Assembly (NCBI RefSeq): GCF_900099685.1
Contig: NZ_FNDW01000008.1
Location: forward strand, 1-64,000
Direction of reading: 5' to 3'
DNA from: Chryseobacterium taeanense
GTDB lineage: Bacteria; Bacteroidota; Bacteroidia; Flavobacteriales; Weeksellaceae
DNA: 64,000 bases
Both the position numbers and the translations under genes were made by a program. Below are positions 1-7,575 of this stretch, piece after piece. Position 1 is the stretch's first letter, and each line of letters starts with the position of its first letter. Below the pieces are notes generated by a model that was given only the letters and a program-made list of their open reading frames with translations, searched no databases and was not told where the DNA came from.

Positions 1-282
1 ATGAGTTTTTCTCTGAGTGAATCTTAGTTTACTTAAACACTTTTCTCTTGTAATAAATGTATTAATTTCTTTTACAAATCTAAAGGAGTGTTTTTTCGTA
101 ACAAAGTGAAGAAAAAATGTATCGAGAATGAAGTGTATCCTCAAGCTCGCAAACTTCTCAATACGACTTTTACAAAGTCTACTCGAAGTGACGGAGTGAA
201 TCAAAATGCACAACGCGTAAGAATCTTAGTGCGCTTCGTGTCCACAATTAAAAATATAACAACATAAATTAAATACAAAACA

Positions 283-1875
283 ATGAAACATTTTATTACA
301 CTGGCTGTTCTATTTATCAGCCTCATTATTAAAGCTCAGGTGGGGATTAATAACACTTCCCCAAAAGCAACCCTCGATATTACTGCCAAAACAAATAATG
401 GCACCAAACCCGAAGGATTGATTGCACCCAGATTGACTGGTGATCAGATCCAGTCAGGTGATGGGCAGTATGATACCGCTCAAAAAGGAGCGATCATTTA
501 TGCCTTGTCTGCTGCCAGTTCTCCAAGTACTAAAACAGCTAATATTAACGCAGAAGGATATTATTATTTTGACGGAAGCGTTTGGCAGAAGCTTTCTAAT
601 TCTTCGGTGCCGGCAGTTGTTGTAACCTCATCAGCTCTTAACGGAACCTATAAAGCAGGAACTGCCATGACTGCTTCTAATACTTTTACAGTAACAATAA
701 CTAATAATTCTTTTAGTCCGGCCACTATTGCTTTCGGTACTTCAGATCTATTGCTTTCCGGAGTCGGTGGTTTATCAGTGGCTTCGGTGAGTCCTGCTAA
801 TGTCACCAACATGGTCGCAGGAGCAAGTGTGACGGTAACATACACCCTTTCCGGAACCCCGGCAGCCTGCGGAACACTGTCGGCAGCTTGGAGCAAGCTT
901 ACATTGAACTCTACCAAAATATCCACGGTGATGCCTAACTTCAATTGTAGCGCAGGATCCTGGGTAAGTGTATTACCTGAATACAGGCTTAATGGACTGA
1001 TCAATGGAACGGCATATTCCGGTACTTACACATTACCATATACTGTAGGAGGATGTGCTTACACAGGGGAAACCATTACCCAAAGCGGTCTTACACTGAC
1101 ATTAACAGCGGGAACCTACAGTACCAGCGGAAATTTAACTTATACTTTATCCGGAACCTACACAGGCACAACTAATGGAGCAGTAACCTTTACGACAGCC
1201 GGCGGATGTACCATTTACTTAGGACCATGTGCAAGCTGTAAGGAAATTAAAGATAAAGGATTGACAACAGCGGATGGTGTTTACTACGTAGATATTGATC
1301 AGGCAGGAAGTACTTATACCCCTGTTAAAGCGCAATGTGATATGACGACTGATGGTGGTGGATGGACGCTAATACTAAATTATCTTCATAAAGGCAATAC
1401 AACACCTTCTCTTTCGGTGAAAACTAATTCTTTTCCAGTCATTGGAAGCACTACCCTTGGTAATGATGAAAGTAGTAATACAGATAATTGGGGACATACC
1501 TCAAAAAATATACTCAATACAATGAGTTTTAGTTCTATCCGTTTTTATGGCAAGACAAGTGGTCATAGCAGAATTATACATTTTAAAACATCACTTGCTA
1601 ATGGCATTTCATACATAAAAACAGGAACAGGAAGTTTTACAGGACTATCAACAAGCTATACTGCTCTGTCAGGACACACTGCTTTTTTGCCTGTTAACAC
1701 AAGTACCTATTCTAGTGATCAAGATGATCAATCTCTTACAACATACCCATTTTATAAAGGTAATACTTATCATTGGGGAATTAACGGTGCAGGTGTGGGG
1801 ATTCCAAGATGGGAAGTAGATGATTTTCTGACTAATGCAGCAAACTCGACTTATCATCAAGTTTGGGTAAAATAA
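283..1875 (+). CDS. Secreted protein with C-terminal fibrinogen-like domain
   Basis: The 530-residue product begins with a clear Sec signal peptide (MKHFITLAVLFISLIIKAQ). Next comes a short segment (VGINNTSPKATLDI) typical of surface or tail-like proteins in Chryseobacterium. The middle (about 110-310) is Thr/Ser/Gly-rich and looks like tandem beta-sandwich repeats, with recurring 'SGTYTGT' phrases. From about residue 315 there is a fibrinogen C-terminal-like module: Cys-rich CASCKEI, then YYVDIDQ, then the hallmark CDMTTDGGGWTLI, ending in VWVK. Fibrinogen-related modules usually bind carbohydrate or protein, so an extracellular adhesin or lectin role is inferred. I see no T9SS C-terminal sorting domain. 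It stands alone, with repeat-bearing DNA on both sides. Confidence is high for the domain and low for the ligand. Confidence 0.8.
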   Translation: MKHFITLAVLFISLIIKAQVGINNTSPKATLDITAKTNNGTKPEGLIAPRLTGDQIQSGDGQYDTAQKGAIIYALSAASSPSTKTANINAEGYYYFDGSVWQKLSNSSVPAVVVTSSALNGTYKAGTAMTASNTFTVTITNNSFSPATIAFGTSDLLLSGVGGLSVASVSPANVTNMVAGASVTVTYTLSGTPAACGTLSAAWSKLTLNSTKISTVMPNFNCSAGSWVSVLPEYRLNGLINGTAYSGTYTLPYTVGGCAYTGETITQSGLTLTLTAGTYSTSGNLTYTLSGTYTGTTNGAVTFTTAGGCTIYLGPCASCKEIKDKGLTTADGVYYVDIDQAGSTYTPVKAQCDMTTDGGGWTLILNYLHKGNTTPSLSVKTNSFPVIGSTTLGNDESSNTDNWGHTSKNILNTMSFSSIRFYGKTSGHSRIIHFKTSLANGISYIKTGTGSFTGLSTSYTALSGHTAFLPVNTSTYSSDQDDQSLTTYPFYKGNTYHWGINGAGVGIPRWEVDDFLTNAANSTYHQVWVK

Positions 1876-2025
1876 AACATAATATCGCGACTTTTCAATC
1901 TCCCTGCTGACGCGAGCGTCTCGTTCGTGCAGCTTTAAAATATAAAATAGAGATTCAGGCAAAATGTTGGTCACGAGGGTGATGCTCGCGCCAGCAATAC
2001 GACAACAACTACATTAATTAATCCT

Positions 2026-2058
2026 AACCCTAACAGCGGTCTCAACCCTGTTAGGGTT
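2026..2058. repeat. Perfect 11-bp inverted repeat upstream of the HU/DUF4469 gene
   Basis: AACCCTAACAG at 2026-2036 is matched exactly by CTGTTAGGGTT at 2048-2058, giving a stable hairpin with an 11-nt loop. It lies 37 bp before the ATG at 2096 and has no following T tract. It may therefore be a 5' UTR hairpin, a regulator site or a weak terminator for the preceding gene. Its role is unknown. Confidence 0.6.
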
Positions 2059-2095
2059 TAAATAACAAATTTAAAATCATTTAAAACCAATAACA

Positions 2096-2833
2096 ATGGC
2101 AAACATTCTCCACAAAATCAAAGCGTATCTCTACGATAACACTTTAACCAAAGACAATCCCAATGATTTCATTGCCCGTACGGCAAGCGAGCGTTCCCTT
2201 TCCGTAAAGCAGATCTGTGGAGCCGCCGCCAGCCGCGGTGGTGCAGATGTTTCCGCTTCGGCAATGGAGCATGCGACCGAGCTCTTCCTGAAAGAAATGG
2301 CGTACCAGCTTTGCGATGGCTTTTCAGTCAATACCGGTTATTTTACGGCAAGCACGACGATTCGAGGGGTATTCGATAGTCCGTCGGATACTTTTAACAA
2401 AGACAAGCACAGCATTATTTTCCAGTTCAATCAGGGCGAAAAGCTGCGGGCTGAGATCTCAAACATTGAGGTAGAAATTCTTGGTGTGGCAGAAGCTTCT
2501 GCGGTGATCTTGCAGGTAACAGATATGAAAAGTGGTTCGGTTAATGATCTTCTCACGCCCGGCAGAAACCTGAAGATTGTGGGCAGCAAGATCAAAGTCG
2601 CCGGTGATGATTCTTCGGTGGGAATCTATTTTGTAGATGCCACAACACAGGCAAGAACCCAAGTAGACACTTCCGATATCGTCACTAATAATCCTTCGGA
2701 GGTTATGGTAGTAATTCCTGCATTGGCAGCAGGCACCTACAATCTGGAAGTGGTGACGCAGTTTTCTAAGAACAGTGCTTTTCTAAAGGAGCCAAGAGTC
2801 GCTCTTTTAGATAAATTGTTAACCGTCGAATAG
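2096..2833 (+). CDS. HU-like DNA-binding domain / DUF4469 protein
   Basis: The protein has 245 residues and no signal peptide. Its first ~125 residues resemble the HU-like N-terminal domain found in Bacteroidota (MANILHKIKAYLYDN, then SVKQICGAAASRGGADVS and a GYFTASTTIRGVFDS stretch). The C-terminal half (about 130-240) matches the beta-rich DUF4469 type, with PGRNLKIVGSKIKVAGDD and GTYNLEVVTQFS. Such proteins are abundant in Bacteroidota, and their cellular role is not settled; DNA binding is inferred only from the HU-like fold. A perfect hairpin sits just upstream and a terminator-like hairpin (3052-3089) about 220 bp downstream. GC content is visibly higher than in the flanking DNA, which could hint at a different history. 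Confidence 0.75.
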   Translation: MANILHKIKAYLYDNTLTKDNPNDFIARTASERSLSVKQICGAAASRGGADVSASAMEHATELFLKEMAYQLCDGFSVNTGYFTASTTIRGVFDSPSDTFNKDKHSIIFQFNQGEKLRAEISNIEVEILGVAEASAVILQVTDMKSGSVNDLLTPGRNLKIVGSKIKVAGDDSSVGIYFVDATTQARTQVDTSDIVTNNPSEVMVVIPALAAGTYNLEVVTQFSKNSAFLKEPRVALLDKLLTVE

Positions 2834-3051
2834 GAAATCAATGGTGTCGTCCGTAGGCTTCCTTGTCCCTCGTCCGAAGGAAGGTGTTTCCTTCGCTCGG
2901 AGGACAGTGTGTCCCTCGCCCGAGGGATGACGTGCCGTTAGTACTGTCCGTACACTGCCACTCGGGCGAACCGGTTAGTGCCACAGGTATGTGTGGGATC
3001 GTTTCACAGGTGTGAACCATTCCAAAATAAAATTTAAGATTTATTCAACAG

Positions 3052-3089
3052 CTCCGGTTTGGGAAAGATTTCCAGGCCGGAGTTTTTTT
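3052..3089 (+). terminator. Rho-independent terminator-like hairpin
   Basis: CTCCGG (3052-3057) pairs with CCGGAG (3077-3082), with an inner GGAAA/TTTCC pairing, and is followed by TTTTTTT. It is the first good terminator downstream of the HU/DUF4469 gene. Confidence 0.7.
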
Positions 3090-3178
3090 GCATTCGCCCG
3101 GCTTCTTACGAGAATTTAACGCAATGAGCGCAAGAGTTTATTTGAAGTAATTGCGCTTATTTTTTGTTCGCAAAGGCG

Positions 3179-3369
3179 TTAACATTCAGCAAATGATAGC
3201 AAATCCTAATGAACTTTCAGATCTAATTCTGAATATTAACTAAGCATTTGTCATCCAAAGGAATCATAGCATCGTGGGAATATTAGGATGGGAATATTTG
3301 TGCTTAGATCCCTACGGAAGTATCTAAAATGGAGGTTAAAATTTACAGTTATCATTTGCTGAATGTTAA
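3179..3369. repeat. 20-bp perfect inverted repeat enclosing 151 bp (MITE-like)
   Basis: The left arm (3179-3198, TTAACATTCAGCAAATGATA) is the exact reverse complement of the right arm (3350-3369). The enclosed 151 bp has no reading frame. I see no obvious target-site duplication next to the arms, so calling it a miniature transposable element is only a suggestion. Confidence 0.6.
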
Positions 3370-3499
3370 AGTTTATGCTGAGCCTGTCGAAGTACCTTTG
3401 CGATCTAAATAATATGTATGCAACATTATAAATTTCTTGCGAACCATAGCGTTAAAGTAATAGAGAATACTGAGGCGACTTGAGGGCTCGCGTTATAAA

Positions 3500-3529
3500 G
3501 GTGGCTTCGGCTCCGCTCAGCCGCCTTTG
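3500..3529 (+). repeat. REP-like palindromic repeat, copy 1
   Basis: GGTGGCTTCGGCTCCGCTCA followed by GCCGCCTTTG. The ends can pair (GGTGGCT with AGCCGCC, one G-T pair). It is preceded by GGCTCGCGTTATAAA, which is shared with copies 2 and 3. Confidence 0.65.
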
Positions 3530-3656
3530 CAGGTCTGAGAGTTTTAGTGTGAGTATGTTGATGTATAATGATTAGAGAATTCTTATAAAACAACAAAAAG
3601 TTATAGAATGACGGAGCCTGAGATGGCTCGAAGGCTCGCGTTACATTGGGAGCCTT

Positions 3657-3682
3657 GGTGACTGAGCGGAGTCGAAGCCACC
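3657..3682 (-). repeat. REP-like palindromic repeat, copy 2 (inverted)
   Basis: GGTGACTGAGCGGAGTCGAA followed by GCCACC is the reverse complement of the copy 1/copy 3 core with a few changes. It is also preceded by AAGGCTCGCGTTA. Confidence 0.6.
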
Positions 3683-3789
3683 ATTGAGTGGGAGAGTTTA
3701 AAGCGTTGCAAAAATTCCCCTCAGTGGAGGGGAATTTAGAAGCGATCGACTGGCGGAGCCTGAGGTGACTCGAAAACTCGCATTATAAA

Positions 3790-3819
3790 GGTGGCTTCGA
3801 CTTCGCTCAGCCACCTTTG
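3790..3819 (+). repeat. REP-like palindromic repeat, copy 3
   Basis: GGTGGCTTCGACTTCGCTCA followed by GCCACCTTTG; the ends GGTGGCT and AGCCACC pair perfectly. The upstream context (GAGCCTGAGGTGACTCGAAA) resembles that of copy 2. Confidence 0.65.
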
Positions 3820-3924
3820 GTTTAAAAATTATCGATGTATAAATGACTAATACAATTATTCTATACTCATATTTTGAGAAGCTGATCTTTCGATTCAAAG
3901 AACTTTTTGTATTTGAATCATCAA

Positions 3925-4254
3925 TTATTGTAATATGTCTTTTATATTTTCCGTAACCCCTTTTAAATAGATATTCAGAAGTTTCTGTTCTTTTTCACTT
4001 AAATCGCTGGTAAACTTTTTATCGAAGAGCATCCCGGCAAAATAATTATTGATTTCGTTTTCGATATACATTTCTTTGTTCTGTAACGCGTTGATGTTTT
4101 TAGCTCTTAGTTTTTCTGCAATGGCTGAGGCCTAGCTTCCATTATTGACATTCTTTGGATATTCTGAAAGACTTTTTAATATTCTATCATAAAAAGGAAA
4201 TATTATAAGGAAAATAGATTTAAATCGGGTTAATTCACGTTCAATGCTTAAATT
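3925..4254 (-). pseudogene. Decayed reading frame, family unknown
   Basis: Reading the minus strand from about 4254, one frame encodes a protein-like sequence (SIERELTRFKSIFLIIFPFY, then DRILKSLSEYPKNVNNGS). It is interrupted by a TAG codon at 4132-4134 and continues in the same frame with ASAIAEKLRAKN, NKEMYIENEINNYFAGMLFD and LSEKEQKLLNIYLKGVTENI, to a TAA at 3925. The composition is helical and charged, as in real proteins. No start codon is visible upstream before the frame closes inside the nitroreductase gene. It could be the C-terminal remnant of a small helical regulator. A sequencing error at the TAG cannot be excluded. Confidence 0.4.
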
Positions 4255-4260
4255 TGTTCT

Positions 4261-4887
4261 ATGAATTATTTGGAAGCTTTAAGCAGAAGATATTCTGTGA
4301 AAAAATTTAATGCCGAAATTATCCCCGGGAAAACGTTGCACAACATTCTGGAATCCGGGAAATTATCGGCAAGCTCATTGGGCCTCCAGCCTTACAAAAT
4401 CATTGTGGTAGAAAGTAAGGAAATGAAGGAAAAACTGATTCCTGCATTTTACAATCCGTCACAAATTTCCACATGCTCGCATCTGGTCGTTATTATTTCA
4501 AAGAAAATATTAGATGAAAGCTACATTAACGGATATTTCAGACATATTTCAGAAGTAAGAGAGACTCCTGCAGAAAAACTTGACCTCTTCAGAAACAGCA
4601 TCAATCAGCATATTAACCAAAAAACTCAGGATGAAATTTTCAACTGGGCAGAAAAACAGTCTTATATTGTTTTAGCCAACCTGATGTATGCCGCAGCGAT
4701 GGAAAATGTAGATACCTGCCCGATGGAAGGCTTTCGCCAGGATATCATCGAAGAGATTTTGGATATTAATTCAGACGAAGAAAAAGTAACCGTCACCCTT
4801 GCCTTAGGCTACCGCTCGGAAGAAGATCATTTCCAGCACATGAAAAAAGTGAGAAAACCAAACGAAAAATTATTTAAATTTATTTAA
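4261..4887 (+). CDS. Nitroreductase-family NAD(P)H-dependent oxidoreductase
   Basis: The 208-residue protein has the nitroreductase layout: an N-terminal RRYSVKKF FMN-phosphate-binding segment, then SASSLGLQPYKIIVV, a central helical part, and a C-terminal ALGYRSEEDHF. The length is normal for the oxygen-insensitive NfsB/YdjA type. These are homodimeric cytosolic flavoenzymes that reduce nitroaromatics, quinones or flavins with NAD(P)H; the true substrate cannot be read from sequence. It ends 31 bp before nadB and may be co-transcribed with it. Confidence 0.85.
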   Translation: MNYLEALSRRYSVKKFNAEIIPGKTLHNILESGKLSASSLGLQPYKIIVVESKEMKEKLIPAFYNPSQISTCSHLVVIISKKILDESYINGYFRHISEVRETPAEKLDLFRNSINQHINQKTQDEIFNWAEKQSYIVLANLMYAAAMENVDTCPMEGFRQDIIEEILDINSDEEKVTVTLALGYRSEEDHFQHMKKVRKPNEKLFKFI

Positions 4888-4918
4888 TTATTTAGACGAT
4901 TAGTCTTAAACTAAGGAT

Positions 4919-6490
4919 ATGATAAAAGCGGATGTATTAGTAATCGGTTCCGGGATTTCGGGACTTTCTTATGCCATAAAAGTTTCTGAGCAGCTTCCTG
5001 ATGCCAAAATAATCATTGTAACAAAGTCCGACGAAGATGAAAGCAATACCAAATACGCCCAAGGCGGTCTTGCAGTTGTTACAGATTCTAAAAATGATAA
5101 TTTTGAAAAACATATTGAAGATACCATGCGTGCCGGAGACGGTGAAAATAAACGCGATGTTGTAAAAATGGTCGTCACTGAAGCTCCTGCAAGATTCAAT
5201 GAAATTGTGGAATGGGGAGCCAACTTCGACATGAAAAATGGTGAATTTGCATTAGGAAGAGAAGGCGGCCACACGGAAAACCGAATTGTACATCACAAAG
5301 ATATCACAGGCTTCGAGATCGAAAGAGCTTTGTTGGAAACAGCCAATAAAAGTGAAAATATTGAAATCCTCGACCATCATTATGTCATTGACATTATCAC
5401 CCAGCACCACGTTCCGGGAAAAGAGGTGAATGAAGGAGACATCAACTGCTATGGTGCTTATATTTTAGATGAAAAGTCTAAGAAAATAAAAAAGATCACT
5501 TCAAAAATAACCCTGGTAGCAACAGGTGGTGCCGGGCATGTTTACAAAAACACCACCAATCCTACCATTGCAACAGGAGATGGTATCGCTTTCGTTGCCA
5601 GAGCAAAAGGAAATGTGTCGAATATGCAGTACTACCAGTTTCACCCCACCGCTTTATATAGTAAGATCGACGGAATGCTGTTCCTGATTTCCGAAGCCGT
5701 GCGCGGAGACGGAGCAAAATTGAGGACAAAAAGAGGAGAAAAATTCATGCACAAATATGACGAGCGTGAAGAGCTGGCCTCCAGAGATATCGTAGCCAGA
5801 GCTATTGATGCCGAAATGAAAATTACCGGTGATGAATATGTAGGCCTTGACTGTCGCGAGATGAACCACGAAAAGTTCCTCGAGCATTTTCCGAATATTT
5901 ATAAAAAATGTAAAGACGAAGGAATAGATCCCTTCACACAGCTGATTCCCGTGGTGCCTGCCTGCCATTACCTTATGGGTGGCATCGAAGTCGATCAGGA
6001 CGGACAGTCGTCCATCAGAAACCTTTTTGCAGTAGGAGAATGTACCAATTCCGGGCTTCATGGAGCTAATAGACTGGCTTCAAACTCATTGCTCGAAGGG
6101 TTGGTTTTCGGGCACAATGCAGCTATGAAAACCGTTGAGCTTTTAAATGAAAATAAATTCAATTTTGAAGATTTAAAAGCCGTTCCAGAATGGAATGAAG
6201 AGGGAATGAAAATCATGGACGAAATGGTGATTGTTTCTTACCTCAGAAAACAGCTTCAGGAAATGATGAGCGATCTTGTAGGAATCGTACGAAGCAATCG
6301 CCGTCTTAATATGGCCCTTCAAAAACATCAGGAAATTGCTGCCGCTGTAAACGAAATCTACCACTACTCTATTCTCTCCCCACAACTTTCGGAACTAAGA
6401 AATTTAACTACCGTTGCACACCTCATCATTACCCAATCGATGGAAATGAAGGAAAATAAAGGAGCATTTTATAATAAAGATTTAGCTTAA
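4919..6490 (+). CDS. nadB: L-aspartate oxidase
   Basis: This 523-residue enzyme oxidises L-aspartate to iminoaspartate, the first step of de novo NAD synthesis. Residues 1-30 carry the FAD Rossmann motif (VLVIGSGISGLSYAI). Family segments follow: KYAQGGLAVV, the substrate-binding region around EGGHTENRIVHHKDITG, and FAVGECTNSGLHGANRLASN near the C-terminal third. The end holds the helical domain shared with fumarate reductase and succinate dehydrogenase flavoproteins. nadC starts 15 bp after the stop, so the two form an operon. The quinolinate synthase gene nadA is not in the window. Confidence 0.95.
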   Translation: MIKADVLVIGSGISGLSYAIKVSEQLPDAKIIIVTKSDEDESNTKYAQGGLAVVTDSKNDNFEKHIEDTMRAGDGENKRDVVKMVVTEAPARFNEIVEWGANFDMKNGEFALGREGGHTENRIVHHKDITGFEIERALLETANKSENIEILDHHYVIDIITQHHVPGKEVNEGDINCYGAYILDEKSKKIKKITSKITLVATGGAGHVYKNTTNPTIATGDGIAFVARAKGNVSNMQYYQFHPTALYSKIDGMLFLISEAVRGDGAKLRTKRGEKFMHKYDEREELASRDIVARAIDAEMKITGDEYVGLDCREMNHEKFLEHFPNIYKKCKDEGIDPFTQLIPVVPACHYLMGGIEVDQDGQSSIRNLFAVGECTNSGLHGANRLASNSLLEGLVFGHNAAMKTVELLNENKFNFEDLKAVPEWNEEGMKIMDEMVIVSYLRKQLQEMMSDLVGIVRSNRRLNMALQKHQEIAAAVNEIYHYSILSPQLSELRNLTTVAHLIITQSMEMKENKGAFYNKDLA

Positions 6491-6505
6491 AACCACAAAA
6501 AAAAT

Positions 6506-7366
6506 ATGAAAAGACCTGCTTACGTCACAGATAAAGCATTAAAACAATTCATCAAAAATGCTTTGGAAGAAGACATTCAGGATGGAGATCACTCTACTCT
6601 TTCCACAATCCCGAAAGATTTGGAGCAAAGCGCAAAACTTTTGGTAAAACAGGATTGTATTCTGGCCGGCGTTGAGCTGGCTGAAATTATCTTTAAAACT
6701 TTCGATAAAAACCTTAAAGTAGAAACTTTTATAAAAGACGGCGATGCCGCAAAAGTGGGAGACGTTGCTTTTATCGTAACCGGAAGTGCCAGATCAATTC
6801 TTTCTACCGAAAGGCTTGTCCTGAACTGTATGCAGAGAATGAGCGGAATTGCAACCCTTACCCACGACTGGGATTCCCGGCTTGTAGGAACCAAAACCAA
6901 ACTTCTTGATACCAGAAAAACAACCCCGAATTTCAGAATCTGTGAAAAATGGGCTGTAGCTATTGGCGGAGGAACAAATCACCGCTACGGGCTTTATGAT
7001 ATGATTATGCTAAAAGACAACCACATTGATTACAATGGCAGCATTACGAATGCCGTAAAAATGGCTAAGGATTATATTAAAAAGAATAAAAAGAAACTAA
7101 AGATTGAGGTAGAAACCAGAAATCTTGAAGAAGTACAAGAAGCCATCAAAGCAAAAGTGGACAGGATCATGCTTGATAATATGGATGTGAATATTATGAA
7201 GAAGGCAGTAAAGCTTATCAATGGATCTTGCGAAACAGAAGCTTCCGGCGGGATCACCAGGGATCAGCTTAAAGAAATTGCCTCTACCGGCGTTACTTAT
7301 ATTTCAGCAGGTGCCTTAACACATTCAGCAGAAAATATTGATTTGAGCCTTAAAGCGCTAAAATAA
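6506..7366 (+). CDS. nadC: Nicotinate-nucleotide pyrophosphorylase (carboxylating)
   Basis: At 286 residues this is the standard length for quinolinate phosphoribosyltransferase, which converts quinolinate and PRPP to nicotinate mononucleotide, CO2 and PPi. Family markers are ERLVLNCMQRMSGIATLT, LLDTRKTTPNFR, GGGTNHRYGLYDMIMLKDNH and the barrel segments VETRNLEE, ASGGIT and ISAGALTHS. It follows nadB by 15 bp and is probably translated from the same mRNA. A long AT-only stem-loop follows at 7372-7408. Confidence 0.95.
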   Translation: MKRPAYVTDKALKQFIKNALEEDIQDGDHSTLSTIPKDLEQSAKLLVKQDCILAGVELAEIIFKTFDKNLKVETFIKDGDAAKVGDVAFIVTGSARSILSTERLVLNCMQRMSGIATLTHDWDSRLVGTKTKLLDTRKTTPNFRICEKWAVAIGGGTNHRYGLYDMIMLKDNHIDYNGSITNAVKMAKDYIKKNKKKLKIEVETRNLEEVQEAIKAKVDRIMLDNMDVNIMKKAVKLINGSCETEASGGITRDQLKEIASTGVTYISAGALTHSAENIDLSLKALK

Positions 7367-7371
7367 AGTTA

Positions 7372-7408
7372 AATTTTTAATAAAAACAAAGCCTTTTTAT
7401 TAAAAATT
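7372..7408 (+). terminator. AT-rich stem-loop after nadC
   Basis: AATTTTTAATAAAAA (7372-7386) is perfectly complementary to TTTTTATTAAAAATT (7394-7408) around a 7-nt loop. It lies 6 bp after the nadC stop. The stem is all A/T, so terminator strength is uncertain. Confidence 0.5.
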
Positions 7409-7575
7409 CAATAATATGATTTTATTCATATAAAACAACACATATTATTCAACGCATTGTAAATCAGAAAAATAAAGCTTATTGAGATCGTTTAAAAATT
7501 AACATAAAGTTAATATTAGTTAAAATTTATTTCACCAATTTTGCAGAAAATAAAATCTAACTATTACTAACGATT

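Larger units (their letters stand above)
2834..3924. other. Gene-free region rich in hairpins and repeats
   Basis: No convincing reading frame is visible over about 1.1 kb. It holds GC-rich hairpins at roughly 2865-2930 (for example CGAAGGAA/TTCCTTCG and CCCTCG/CGAGGG), a terminator-like hairpin at 3052-3089, a 20-bp perfect inverted repeat enclosing 3179-3369, and three copies of a REP-like GGTGGCTTCG...CAGCCACC palindrome (3500, 3657 and 3790). The small open frames here run across these repeats and are not supported as genes. Confidence 0.7.

Noticed and set aside
1-282. Possible 3' end of a gene at the window start
   Set aside because: The first frame stops after eight codons at 27 and the rest has stops in all frames I checked; the DNA has intergenic character with CGAAGTGACGGAGTGAATC-type words.
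648-1004. Minus-strand open frame of 118 codons within the fibrinogen-domain gene
   Set aside because: It is an antisense shadow of the Thr/Ser/Ala-rich repeats; the plus-strand gene has a signal peptide and a recognisable domain.
2022-2058. Telomere-like CCTAACCCTAA / TTAGGG words
   Set aside because: They are the two arms of one short hairpin, not a tandem telomeric array.
3698-3898. Minus-strand open frame of 66 codons
   Set aside because: It runs through REP-like repeat copy 3 and has no family resemblance.
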